Notes: generated by a model not told the origin, from the letters alone. A stretch of DNA of 7,343 bases from Candidatus Wirthbacteria bacterium CG2_30_54_11 (GCA_001873755.1 MNZT01000058.1:1-7343), one strand, 5' to 3'; positions 1 through 7,064 are shown, counted from the first letter of the stretch. Made by a program: numbers and translations.

Positions 1-961
1 GCTCCAGCTGATCAAGCCTTTTTTCATGAACCGCCATAATCACATCGACGAGGTCAGTCTCCAGCAGGGGCAGGACCACCTGAGTCTCAGGATCGCCGAA
101 CCGCACATTGAACTCGAGAACATAGGGCTCTCCCTGCACGATCATCAGTCCGACATAGAGGATGCCCTTGTACTCCATATTGTCCGCCATCATTCCGGCG
201 ATGATGCGGTCCAGGATGCGGCTCCTGACCTTGGCCATGAGGCCGGGGGTCAGGAGCGGGGTCGGGGCATAGACGCCGATACCGCCGGTATTCGGTCCCT
301 CGTCATGGTCAAAAACCCGTTTGTGGTCCTGGGAGGAGATCATAGGGGAAATAGTCTTACCATCGCAGAAACACAGCAAAGTAGCTTCATCGCCGACCAG
401 ATTTTCTTCGATGACGACCCTGTCTCCGGCCGGACCAAACTCTCTGTTCACCATGATCTGATCAATGGCCCTGATAGCTTCATCCTTTGACTCCGGGATG
501 ATGACACCTTTGCCGGCCGCCAGGCCGTCAGCCTTGATCACGACCTTGAACGGCACTCGTCCGAGATACTCCTTTGCAGCCGCTACATCAGTAAATGTCT
601 GATGCGTGGCGGTCGGGATCGAATGACGGTTCATGAACTGCTTGGCAAATTCCTTGGACGATTCCAGCTGGGCCGCAAATTTCTTCGGTCCAAAAATGAT
701 CTTGCCCTGACGTCTGAAAAGATCAGAGATCCCCTGGGAAAGCGGCATCTCCGGCCCCACGACCGTGATATCGACATTCTCGTCTATGACGAAGTTCAAA
801 AGCGAATCGATGTAGTCGACCCCCGTATCTACATTGTGCGCGATCTGGGCTGTACCCGCATTACCCGGTGCACAGTAGAGCTGGTCGATCTGCGGACTCT
901 GCTTGAGCTTCCATACGAGCGCATGCTCCCGGCCTCCCGACCCCACAACGAGCGCTTTCAT
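1..961 (-). CDS. purD: Phosphoribosylamine-glycine ligase (GAR synthetase), C-terminus cut by window edge
   Basis: Cytosolic enzyme that joins 5-phosphoribosylamine and glycine, using ATP, to make GAR, the second step of purine synthesis. I translated the minus strand from the ATG at 961: it stays open for 320 codons and runs off the left edge. The N-terminal domain begins MKALVVGSGGREHAL, the PurD signature. The ATP-grasp region shows KADGLAAGKGV at about residues 143-153 and GPNTGGIG at 222-229. EFNVRFGDPE at 283-292 carries the metal-binding Glu and Asn. Bacterial PurD is usually about 420-430 residues, so roughly 100 C-terminal residues lie outside the window; nothing suggests a broken gene. 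The start is supported by AGGAG at 968-972, six bases upstream. It lies 9 bases after the DUF554 gene and is the last gene of the run seen here. Identity is very secure. Confidence 0.96.
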   Translation of the reverse strand, partial: MKALVVGSGGREHALVWKLKQSPQIDQLYCAPGNAGTAQIAHNVDTGVDYIDSLLNFVIDENVDITVVGPEMPLSQGISDLFRRQGKIIFGPKKFAAQLESSKEFAKQFMNRHSIPTATHQTFTDVAAAKEYLGRVPFKVVIKADGLAAGKGVIIPESKDEAIRAIDQIMVNREFGPAGDRVVIEENLVGDEATLLCFCDGKTISPMISSQDHKRVFDHDEGPNTGGIGVYAPTPLLTPGLMAKVRSRILDRIIAGMMADNMEYKGILYVGLMIVQGEPYVLEFNVRFGDPETQVVLPLLETDLVDVIMAVHEKRLDQLE

Positions 962-967
962 GGCAGT

Positions 968-972
968 CTCCT
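968..972 (-). promoter_or_regulatory. purD ribosome binding site overlapping the DUF554 stop codon
   Basis: Read on the minus strand, AGGAG lies six bases before the purD ATG, and its first two bases are the last two of the TAG stop of the preceding gene (971-973). This fixes the purD start and suggests that terminating ribosomes can reinitiate on purD. Confidence 0.75.
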
Positions 973-1657
973 AGAAGTGAACTAAACTGAAAAGAATACT
1001 CAGTACCAACGCAGGCAAAAAACTGATCACTTTGATCTTTTTGATCTCCAGCAGATTGAGCCCGATTCCCATCACCATGACCCCACCCACTGCGATCATC
1101 TGGCTCAGCATATACTCAGAGAAAAAATGTTGCAAATATCCGGCCCCCAAAGTCACCCCTCCCTGGATGACCAGGATCGGGATACTGGAGAATCCGACGC
1201 CGATCCCGTAGGTGGAAGCAAGCGCGATCGAGGCCACTCCATCCAGCGTGGATTTGGTGATGAGCAGGGTCCGCTGGCCGGTCAGCGCCTCTTCCAGGGG
1301 CCCGAGGATGACGAGCGAACCAATAGCATAGAGCATCACGGCAGTGACAAAGCCTTCCGTGAACTTCACATCTTTGCTGCGGATCAATCTTTTCAACGAA
1401 TTGCCCAGTTGATTCGTCCGCTCTTCCAGCGAGAGGGCTTCACCTATGATACCACCGAGGATCAGACTGAGGATGATCGGCAGGGGTTTCACCCCCTTGA
1501 AGAACATTTGTATCCCAAGTGAAAGCGTAATCATCCCCAGAGCCTGGAACACGATCGTTTTGATGCGGTCAGGAAAAAATCTGCTGAAGTACATACCCAC
1601 GAACGTGCCGACGATGATGGCAGCAGCATTGATGATTGAACCGACAGGGAGGACCAT
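971..1657 (-). CDS. DUF554 family integral membrane protein
   Basis: A 228-residue, strongly hydrophobic protein with probable membrane segments near residues 5-25, 33-53, 58-73, 101-120, 138-175 (one or two), 184-203 and 208-226. The pattern matches the DUF554 family (relatives annotated YdfK or YqgA): an N-terminal GSIINAAAIIVGTFVG, a central block with GPLEEALTG and TKSTLDG (about 119-140), then YGIGVGFSS, a QGGVTL segment and a C-terminal GLNLLEIKKIKV. The length is typical. The family is usually described as a possible transporter but has no settled substrate, so I assign no function. The ATG at 1657 keeps the conserved N-terminus; only a weak GAAAG (1664-1668) precedes it. It sits 45 bases after purB, across a palindromic repeat, and 9 bases before purD, so it is probably cotranscribed. 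Its place between two purine genes could hint at a linked role, but that is conjecture. Confidence 0.88.
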   Translation of the reverse strand: MVLPVGSIINAAAIIVGTFVGMYFSRFFPDRIKTIVFQALGMITLSLGIQMFFKGVKPLPIILSLILGGIIGEALSLEERTNQLGNSLKRLIRSKDVKFTEGFVTAVMLYAIGSLVILGPLEEALTGQRTLLITKSTLDGVASIALASTYGIGVGFSSIPILVIQGGVTLGAGYLQHFFSEYMLSQMIAVGGVMVMGIGLNLLEIKKIKVISFLPALVLSILFSLVHF

Positions 1658-1678
1658 GAACGACTTTCATTAATTATC

Positions 1679-1706
1679 GTAGAGACGTTGCATGCAACGT
1701 CTCTAC
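1679..1706. repeat. Perfect 28-base palindrome (REP/MITE-like) between purB and the DUF554 gene
   Basis: Two 14-base arms, GTAGAGACGTTGCA and its exact reverse complement, meet with no spacer. The sequence resembles short dispersed palindromes that I recall as widespread in unrelated bacteria, so it is more likely a mobile repeat than a site specific to this locus. Bases 1703-1705 of one arm are the TAG stop codon of purB. No run of T follows on either strand, so an intrinsic terminator is unlikely. As RNA it would fold into a strong hairpin between two coding regions and might affect mRNA processing or stability. Only one copy is present in this window, so its repetitive nature is inferred. 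Confidence 0.8.
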
Positions 1707-3052
1707 CTTGCTGTTGATCCTTTGACCATCTTTTGGGCCAAACCGATGTAACCCTCAGGAGTAAGAGCAGACAGCTCTGCTTTGACCGCTTTGCTCACCT
1801 TCAGGCCCGATGTCCAGGACCGCAGCTGCTCCAGCGTGATCCCCTCGCCCCGGGTCAAGGCCTTCAGCTGTTCGTAGGCGTCCTCGATGCCTTCGCGGCG
1901 AAGGATCGTCTGGACGGCTTCGGCCAGAACCTCGGGATGTCTTCCCACATCCTCGGCCATGAGTCGGGTATTGGCATGGACTTTCGCCAGCCCCTTCAGA
2001 CAGCTCTCGTACCCGAGCAGTGAATAGCCCAGGAAGGAACCTATAGAGCGTTCAACTGTGCTGTCGGTGAGGTCGCGCTGCAGGCGTGAAACCAGAAATT
2101 TTTCCGCCATAAACCCGAGACCGGCGTTGGCCAGCTGGAGATTTCCTTCGCTGTTCTCGAACTGGATGGGATTGACCTTGTGCGGCATGGTTGAAGACCC
2201 GACCTCTCCCTTTTTCGGCTGCTGGACCACATAGCCGTCAGAAATATACCGCCACATATCCTGATCAAAACCGATGAGCACCGTATTGAACCGGATGACG
2301 GCATGGAACAGCTCAGCCCAGCTGTCGTGATTTTCGATCTGGGTGGTAAGCGGATTGTGAACGAGGCCCAGGGAACGAACGAACTTCTCCGCGAAGCGCG
2401 GCCAGTTGACCACAGGAAACGCAACCGTATGTGCATTATAATTTCCGGTCGCCCCGGCAAGTTTGCCCTGGATTTTCACCTGAGCGACCAACTCCCGGTG
2501 TCTGTCCAGCCGATGAACGAATACTGCCATTTCCTTGCCAAAAGTGGTGGGAGAGGCGCTCTGACCGTGAGTCCGGGCGAGCATGACGGTCCCCTGGTTG
2601 GAACTGGCAAGCTCTCTGACAGTCTGCACGACCCTCTCCATGCCAGGCAGGATGACCTGCTCCAGGCTGTTATGCAGCATGAGACCATAGGCCAGGTTGT
2701 TGATATCCTCCGAGGTGAGCGCGAAATGGGTCCACTGTTTGAGTTTTCCCAGTTTCAAGGAGTCAAGTTTTTCGCGCAGCAGGTACTCGACCGACTTCAC
2801 ATCGTGATTGGTCGTCTTCTCGATCTCCTTGACCCGCTCCCCGTCTGCCACCGACAGGTCCAGCGCTGCTTTTCGTAATTTTTCCTGCCCGGCCCCGGAG
2901 ACAGGCGCGCCGATCTCGTCCAGAAACGCGATCAGGTATTCCACTTCGATGAAAAACCGGTATTTGATCAGCGAAAACTCGGAAAAGAAAACCGAGAGCG
3001 GCTCAGCTGCCGCCTGATAGCGGCCATCGAGAGGGGAAAGAGAGGTCAGCAT
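1703..3052 (-). CDS. purB: Adenylosuccinate lyase
   Basis: Cytosolic fumarate-releasing lyase used twice in purine synthesis: SAICAR to AICAR, and adenylosuccinate to AMP. The 449 residues are close to the E. coli enzyme in length and type. It opens MLTSLSPLDGRY, typical of this subgroup. TTNHDVKSVEY lies at about 80-90, and LTSEDINN at 112-119 is a substrate-binding block. ARTHGQSASPTTFGKE contains the catalytic His at 162. The family signature GSSTMPHKVNPIQFENSEG starts near 285, with the loop serines at 286-287, one of which should be the general base. A GAAAGG site (3059-3064), six bases upstream, supports the ATG at 3052. It lies 31 bases after the small membrane protein gene. The last codons, ending KGSTAR, run into the palindromic repeat, which provides the stop. 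The core C-terminal segment TPEGYIGLAQKMV is still present, so the enzyme should be functional. Confidence 0.97.
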   Translation of the reverse strand: MLTSLSPLDGRYQAAAEPLSVFFSEFSLIKYRFFIEVEYLIAFLDEIGAPVSGAGQEKLRKAALDLSVADGERVKEIEKTTNHDVKSVEYLLREKLDSLKLGKLKQWTHFALTSEDINNLAYGLMLHNSLEQVILPGMERVVQTVRELASSNQGTVMLARTHGQSASPTTFGKEMAVFVHRLDRHRELVAQVKIQGKLAGATGNYNAHTVAFPVVNWPRFAEKFVRSLGLVHNPLTTQIENHDSWAELFHAVIRFNTVLIGFDQDMWRYISDGYVVQQPKKGEVGSSTMPHKVNPIQFENSEGNLQLANAGLGFMAEKFLVSRLQRDLTDSTVERSIGSFLGYSLLGYESCLKGLAKVHANTRLMAEDVGRHPEVLAEAVQTILRREGIEDAYEQLKALTRGEGITLEQLRSWTSGLKVSKAVKAELSALTPEGYIGLAQKMVKGSTAR

Positions 3053-3083
3053 GATTAGCCTTTCTATGAAACAAAGAACCGGG

Positions 3084-3347
3084 CTACATCCTCCGCCGCG
3101 AAATCCACCAGCGCTTCACGAACGGCAGGGACAGGGTAGAAAGCAGATAACCGGCAGTCGGCACGATCGCACTGAGAAGTGGACGGCCTATGCCGGAAGA
3201 ATACATGAACAGAACAATGAGCGCATACGTGATGACCGCGATCAGGATCCGGCGGAATGTACTGGTCTCCCAGGCTTTGTCCGCCTCTACCCGCCGGTTG
3301 CGCTTCTTGATCTCGTCAAGTTTGAACTCGATATCCTTCATATCCAT
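3084..3347 (-). CDS. Small two-helix membrane protein, unknown function
   Basis: An 87-residue protein with a charged, probably helical N-terminus (about 1-33, rich in Lys, Arg, Glu and Asp), a first membrane helix at about 34-51, a short turn with GIGRP, a second helix at about 57-77, and a basic tail KRWWISRRRM. Positive charge at both ends predicts that both termini face the cytoplasm. ADKAWETS at 22-29 and LLSTLSLPFVKRWW at about 68-81 look like a conserved small-protein family I have seen unnamed in diverse bacteria; I cannot give a function. I chose the ATG at 3347 because GAGG (3354-3357) lies six bases upstream; a TTG at 3350 would also be in frame but is badly spaced. The gene begins 3 bases after the purA stop and ends 31 bases before purB, so it is almost certainly translated from the purine transcript. 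Confidence 0.8.
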   Translation of the reverse strand: MDMKDIEFKLDEIKKRNRRVEADKAWETSTFRRILIAVITYALIVLFMYSSGIGRPLLSAIVPTAGYLLSTLSLPFVKRWWISRRRM

Positions 3348-3350
3348 CAA

Positions 3351-4589
3351 TCACCTCTCGATCGTTTCTTCCCGGCCCGGGCCGGTTGAAATGAACCGCA
3401 CCTTCACCCCGGTGAACGATTCCATGAACTGCAGGTACTCCTGGGCCTTGACCGGCAGCTCTTCGTATTTCTGAAGCCCTATGGTATTTGCTTTCCATCC
3501 TGTAAACGTCCGATAGACCGGCTTGCTCTGATCGAGAACATGCGTATCACTCGGGAAAATATCCGTCTGTTTGCCGTCAAATTCATAAGCGACCGCTACC
3601 TGGATCTCATCCAGCTCATCAAGCACATCCAGTTTCATCACCGCCAGTTCATCAGCACCATTGATGATGGCTGCCTGCTTGACCACCACCAGGTCGAGCC
3701 AGCCCACCCGGCGTGGCCGTCCGGTCGTGGCACCGAATTCGTTGCCGCGTTTGCGGAGGTATTCGCCGGTCTGGTCGCGAAGTTCGGTAGGCAGGACACC
3801 TTCGCCGACACGGGTGGTATAGGCTTTCACGATGCCGAGGACATGATCAACCTTGGACGCCGGCAGTCCGGAACCAGTACAGGCTCCGCCGATGGTCGTA
3901 TTTGAAGAAGTGACGAATGGATAGGTGCCATGATCGATATCGAGCCAGGTACCCTGTGCTCCTTCAAGGATGAGCGTTTGCCCGGCATCGTAAGCCTGGT
4001 TGATCTCATACGCTCCATTGACCAGCCGGTCAGCAAGCCAGGGCCCGCAGACAGCCAAGGTTTTCAGATATTCTGAAGTGGTCTCTGTGTCACACCCTTC
4101 CGTAGCACAGAGTTCACGCACTCGTTTGATCAAGATATCTAAATGCCGAAGCTCCTGCATGAGCAGACCGGTCCGTTTCACCTTGTCCACATAGCAGGGA
4201 CCGATCCCACGGCCGGTCGTGCCTATTTTTTTGCTCAATTCGCTCACATCACGCTTCTTGTGGTAGGGAAAGATCATCTGGGCCCGATCCGAGATCATGA
4301 CCCGCTCGGCGACCTGGTCCAATGTCACGCCCTTGATGGAATTCGCCTCCTCCCACAGCCCGACCGGATCGATCACCATGCCGTTGCCCAGCAGGCACTT
4401 CTTGTCCTGCAGGATACCGGACGGCAACAGATGAAAAACACGTTTTTCTCCCTTGACCACGACCGTGTGGCCGGCGTTCTGACCGCCCTGGTAACGAACC
4501 ACCATATCAGCATGGTCAGAGATCAGATCAACGATCTTACCTTTACCTTCGTCTCCCCACTGAAGTCCGATAACTGCCTGAGCTGGCAT
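3351..4589 (-). CDS. purA: Adenylosuccinate synthetase
   Basis: Cytosolic GTP-dependent enzyme that condenses IMP and aspartate into adenylosuccinate, the committed step to AMP. The 412 residues cover the whole family fold (E. coli has about 432). The P-loop-like GLQWGDEGKGK at 8-18 includes the catalytic Asp13, and GGQNAGHT at 35-42 includes the catalytic His41; both positions match E. coli numbering. GTTGRGIGP at 123-131 is the IMP-binding block. GAQGTWLDIDHGTYPFVTSS spans about 210-229, VGEGVLPTE about 261-269, and ATTGRPRRVGWLD at 287-299 binds nucleotide and aspartate. STGPGRE near 401-407 is close to the usual guanine-binding STGPDR motif, with Gly where Asp is common. GAGGAA at 4595-4600, five bases upstream, supports the start. 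It follows the purC-purE fusion by 12 bases, and its product is the next substrate of PurB, encoded two genes on. Confidence 0.97.
   Translation of the reverse strand: MPAQAVIGLQWGDEGKGKIVDLISDHADMVVRYQGGQNAGHTVVVKGEKRVFHLLPSGILQDKKCLLGNGMVIDPVGLWEEANSIKGVTLDQVAERVMISDRAQMIFPYHKKRDVSELSKKIGTTGRGIGPCYVDKVKRTGLLMQELRHLDILIKRVRELCATEGCDTETTSEYLKTLAVCGPWLADRLVNGAYEINQAYDAGQTLILEGAQGTWLDIDHGTYPFVTSSNTTIGGACTGSGLPASKVDHVLGIVKAYTTRVGEGVLPTELRDQTGEYLRKRGNEFGATTGRPRRVGWLDLVVVKQAAIINGADELAVMKLDVLDELDEIQVAVAYEFDGKQTDIFPSDTHVLDQSKPVYRTFTGWKANTIGLQKYEELPVKAQEYLQFMESFTGVKVRFISTGPGREETIER
3354..3357 (-). promoter_or_regulatory. Ribosome binding site of the small membrane protein, inside the end of purA
   Basis: GAGG is encoded within the last sense codons of purA, just before its TGA (3351-3353), and lies six bases from the ATG at 3347. 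It decides the start of the small gene and makes translational coupling to purA likely. Confidence 0.65.
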
Positions 4590-4601
4590 GATAGTTCCTC
4601 G

Positions 4602-5978
4602 TTAGCCATTGATAGTTCTGTCAGAGAGAGCAAGGATCCGCTTGGCTGCCAGGGCTGCATTGCCCGGGTCGATGACGGTCATGACCGGAACACCGGACGG
4701 CATCTGCAGGCTGGAGTGCACGTTCACCAGATAATCAGATTTGTCGGCAAAAGGCGGGCAGGCGATGACCGGATGGATGCTCTGGGCTGCTACCACACCG
4801 CTGAGCGCATTGGAACGCCCGGCGACCGTGATATAAACGACCGGCTCTGCGGACTCGTTCAACCGTCTGACTGCTTCTAGCACCACATCAGGCTTCTTGT
4901 GCGCTGAGGCGACCAGGATCTGAACCGAGATACTAGCGTGCTCAAGGCCTTTTTCGATCTTCTTGGCGAACTCGGCGTCAGACTCACTGCCCATGATGAT
5001 CTGTACGATAGAACCCTTCAGGATCCCTTCCCGGCGCAGGGCATGGCGCAGACGAAGTGCAGGCAAGGGAGGATTGTCGCCACCCTTGTCGAACGTGGTG
5101 CCGGTCATCTGTTCGTACATGGTGATATACACATTGGAAAAGCGCTCGATAAGGGATGCCGGGATCTCAGGGAGCGGGCCATCGCCCATGAAGCCCTGAT
5201 CGCGGAGCCAAATGCGGAGGAATTCCTTGTCATAGTAGTCAGGTTCCTGCCCTTCAGCGAACCGCTTGGCATAGGTATCGGCCTTCCAGAAGCGCGAGGA
5301 GTCAGGGGTATGAACCTCATCGATCACCATGATCGTCCCGTGCTCGTCCTCACCGAACTCGTACTTGGTATCCACGAGGATGAGACCCTGTTTGGCAGCC
5401 ATTTCCGTCCCGCGTTTGAAGAGCGCAAGTGCGTATTCTTCGATCTTCTTCCACTTGGCTGCCGGGATGATACCCTTGGCGACGATGTCTTTGGGTGAAA
5501 TCTTTTCATCATGCCCGGTCACCGCCTTGGTGGTCGGAGTGATGAGCGGGGTGGGAAATTTCTGGTTCTTTTTCAATCCCTCGGGCAGGCGATGCCCGCA
5601 ATAATCCCGATCTCCCCTCTCATACGCATACCAGGCTGAGGTGGTGGTCACGCCGGAGATGTACCCGCGGACAACCACTTCGATCGGGAACGGTTTCACA
5701 TCCTTGACCAGCATGGCATTGGGGTCGATGACCTTGATGACATGGTTGGGGACGATGTCTTTGGTCTTTTCAAACCAGAAGGCAGAAATCTGGTTCAGGA
5801 CCTGCCCTTTATATGGTACCTCGGCCAGGATGCGGTCAAAAGCCGACTGCCGGTCCGTGACCACGATCAGTCTCTGGCCGCCGCCAAGTGCGTAGCAGTC
5901 ACGTACCTTGCCCTGATAAAAACCTTCCAGTTCGGGAAAATAGGCAGTCTTCAGGGGCGGGGTGAGGAGATGGGTCAT
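4602..5978 (-). CDS. purCE: Bifunctional SAICAR synthetase / AIR carboxylase (PurC-PurE fusion)
   Basis: One 458-residue polypeptide with two purine enzymes. Residues 1 to about 297 are SAICAR synthetase (CAIR + Asp + ATP to SAICAR) of the long fungal ADE1 type: GKVRD at 23-27, TDRQSAFDR at 41-49, VVRGYISG at 102-109, FPTPLITPTTKA at 141-152, DTKYEFG at 203-209 and DEVHTPDSSRFW at 220-231. A linker rich in Pro, Leu and Arg (about 298-322) joins a PurE domain (about 323-452): MGSESD at 329-334, SAHKKPD at 358-364, AGRSNALSG at 386-394, CPP at 407-409 and SSLQMPSGV at 422-430. AGRSN and CPP mark class II PurE, which carboxylates AIR directly with CO2; class I has AGGAAH. The frame is open upstream to 6098, but that part lies inside mvaD. 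The ATG at 5978 is preferred because GGAG (5985-5988) sits six bases upstream and the PurC fold begins there. It overlaps mvaD by 4 bases. I see no stop or frameshift in the linker. Confidence 0.95.
   Translation of the reverse strand: MTHLLTPPLKTAYFPELEGFYQGKVRDCYALGGGQRLIVVTDRQSAFDRILAEVPYKGQVLNQISAFWFEKTKDIVPNHVIKVIDPNAMLVKDVKPFPIEVVVRGYISGVTTTSAWYAYERGDRDYCGHRLPEGLKKNQKFPTPLITPTTKAVTGHDEKISPKDIVAKGIIPAAKWKKIEEYALALFKRGTEMAAKQGLILVDTKYEFGEDEHGTIMVIDEVHTPDSSRFWKADTYAKRFAEGQEPDYYDKEFLRIWLRDQGFMGDGPLPEIPASLIERFSNVYITMYEQMTGTTFDKGGDNPPLPALRLRHALRREGILKGSIVQIIMGSESDAEFAKKIEKGLEHASISVQILVASAHKKPDVVLEAVRRLNESAEPVVYITVAGRSNALSGVVAAQSIHPVIACPPFADKSDYLVNVHSSLQMPSGVPVMTVIDPGNAALAAKRILALSDRTING
5975..5978 (-). 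other. ATGA start-stop overlap of mvaD and purCE
   Basis: On the minus strand these four bases read ATGA: the ATG starts the PurC-PurE fusion and the TGA ends mvaD. Such an overlap usually means translational coupling within one transcript. It ties an isoprenoid gene to the purine genes. Confidence 0.85.
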
Positions 5979-6970
5979 GGATGTCTCCGGGTGGTGAATA
6001 AATGTGCGCCATGGCACGGCTGGCAGACTATCGTATCTTGAACGCAGGCAAGTGACTTCAGTGCATCCGTGATAGTCAGTACGCTCTCTTCCATACACAT
6101 GATCTTGACCTGCGGCCCGCCATCGATCGTGAACCAGACCTGAGTGCCTTGATCCCGCAGCTGGTGAACGAACGCTATCATGTCAAGCGTCTGCGGTAGC
6201 CAGTATATAATAGAAGGTACCGTCGTGAACATGAGCGCATGCATTTTCAGCGCGTTCGCTTCGGCAGTGCTGCCGATCAGCTCGAAATCATGCATTTCTA
6301 TGCCCAGGCGAACGCTGCGCAGATCATGCTCGACCGTGGCAAGCCAACCGGCATAGTACGGACTGGTCAGGACACTCTGTGCCATACCGGCTCTGGAAGT
6401 AATCTTTTTCTCTGCCTGAGAAATGACAGGAATAATCATGCGAAATCCCCAGTCCACCTCCGAATGGTGGATCGAATGCGCGAAGCTGTCGGTTCCGTCG
6501 GCCAACTCTCCACGATCCCATTCTACGAATCCGTCAGGGATGGAACGGCTGGCGCTGCCAGAACCCTGACGGGCCAGTATGCTGAGAGCCTTTTCATCCA
6601 GAGCAAGCCCTGCCGCTTCCGAAGCCGCCAGACTAAGAGCCGCGAACCCGCTGGCACTGCTCGCAAGCCCGGCTGACATGGGGAAATTTGCGGTCGAAGC
6701 AACTCTAGCCTTCGTCTCGATCTGCGCCAAAGCTCGCACCAGGTCAAGGTGCCTGACGACGCGGTCGAACCTGGAACCTTGAAGATCAGAACCATCATAT
6801 GTCACCACATCCGACTTCAGCTGTTCATCAAACTCCACCGTCGTCGTCGTATGCAGACCGCTCAGGCACATGGAGATAGACCCGTTCTGCGGCAGGACGA
6901 GTTTTTCATCTCTCTTGCCCCAGTATTTCACGAGGGCGATGTTCGAAGGTGCGGTAGCAGTTGCTTTCAT
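5975..6970 (-). CDS. mvaD: Diphosphomevalonate decarboxylase (GHMP kinase superfamily)
   Basis: Cytosolic ATP-dependent decarboxylase that makes isopentenyl diphosphate from mevalonate diphosphate, the last step of the classical mevalonate pathway. The 331 residues match the family length. NIALVKYWGKRD at 10-21 includes the conserved Lys15, the ATP loop PMSAGLASSASGFAAL spans 97-112, GSGSASRSIPDGFVEW at 136-151 includes Arg142, and FTIDGGPQVKIM at 280-291 includes Asp283. The Asp-Lys-Arg set expected for decarboxylation is therefore present. A phosphomevalonate decarboxylase of the alternative pathway keeps the same residues, so the substrate is not settled by inspection. The ATG at 6970 is preferred over the one at 7009 because AGGA (6978-6981) lies seven bases upstream and the family N-terminus starts there. 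It is the first gene of the run and overlaps the purC-purE fusion by 4 bases. No other mevalonate gene is in the window. Confidence 0.92.
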   Translation of the reverse strand: MKATATAPSNIALVKYWGKRDEKLVLPQNGSISMCLSGLHTTTTVEFDEQLKSDVVTYDGSDLQGSRFDRVVRHLDLVRALAQIETKARVASTANFPMSAGLASSASGFAALSLAASEAAGLALDEKALSILARQGSGSASRSIPDGFVEWDRGELADGTDSFAHSIHHSEVDWGFRMIIPVISQAEKKITSRAGMAQSVLTSPYYAGWLATVEHDLRSVRLGIEMHDFELIGSTAEANALKMHALMFTTVPSIIYWLPQTLDMIAFVHQLRDQGTQVWFTIDGGPQVKIMCMEESVLTITDALKSLACVQDTIVCQPCHGAHLFTTRRHP

Positions 6971-7004
6971 TAGGTGATCCTGATAGGCAAATGTTGGACC
7001 GGCT

Positions 7005-7031
7005 GTCATCCCTGCGGAGGCAGGGATCTAC
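7005..7031 (+). repeat. REP-like hairpin, copy 1
   Basis: Contains a perfect 8-base stem (ATCCCTGC at 7008-7015, GCAGGGAT at 7020-7027) closed by a GGAG loop. It matches copy 2 in the opposite orientation at 21 of 27 positions. No T-run follows, so it is not an obvious terminator. It lies 35 bases upstream of the mvaD ATG, in the probable leader of the operon. Confidence 0.75.
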
Positions 7032-7064
7032 TGACAAACAGATTGAAGTGCTCACAGTCCCTCA

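Noticed and set aside
26..985. Two plus-strand open frames (26-490 and 602-985)
   Set aside because: Both are antisense to purD, whose ATP-grasp motifs read clearly across the same bases.
1679..1706. Palindrome as an intrinsic terminator after purB
   Set aside because: No T-run follows on either strand, and the downstream genes lie close by in the same direction.
2303..2878. Plus-strand open frame of 191 codons
   Set aside because: Wholly antisense to purB, with no family features; a by-product of G+C-rich codon use.
4143..4880. Long plus-strand open frame (245 codons)
   Set aside because: It lies opposite purA and the purC-purE fusion, spans their junction, and its translation shows no recognisable domain. 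Both minus-strand genes are certain.
5979..6098. N-terminal extension of the PurC-PurE frame to an ATG at 6098
   Set aside because: The 40 extra residues have no PurC similarity, lie inside mvaD coding sequence, and the ATG at 5978 has its own ribosome binding site.
6971..7009. N-terminal extension of mvaD to an ATG at 7009
   Set aside because: It would add 13 residues before the family N-terminus and start inside hairpin copy 1; the ATG at 6970 has AGGA at good spacing.
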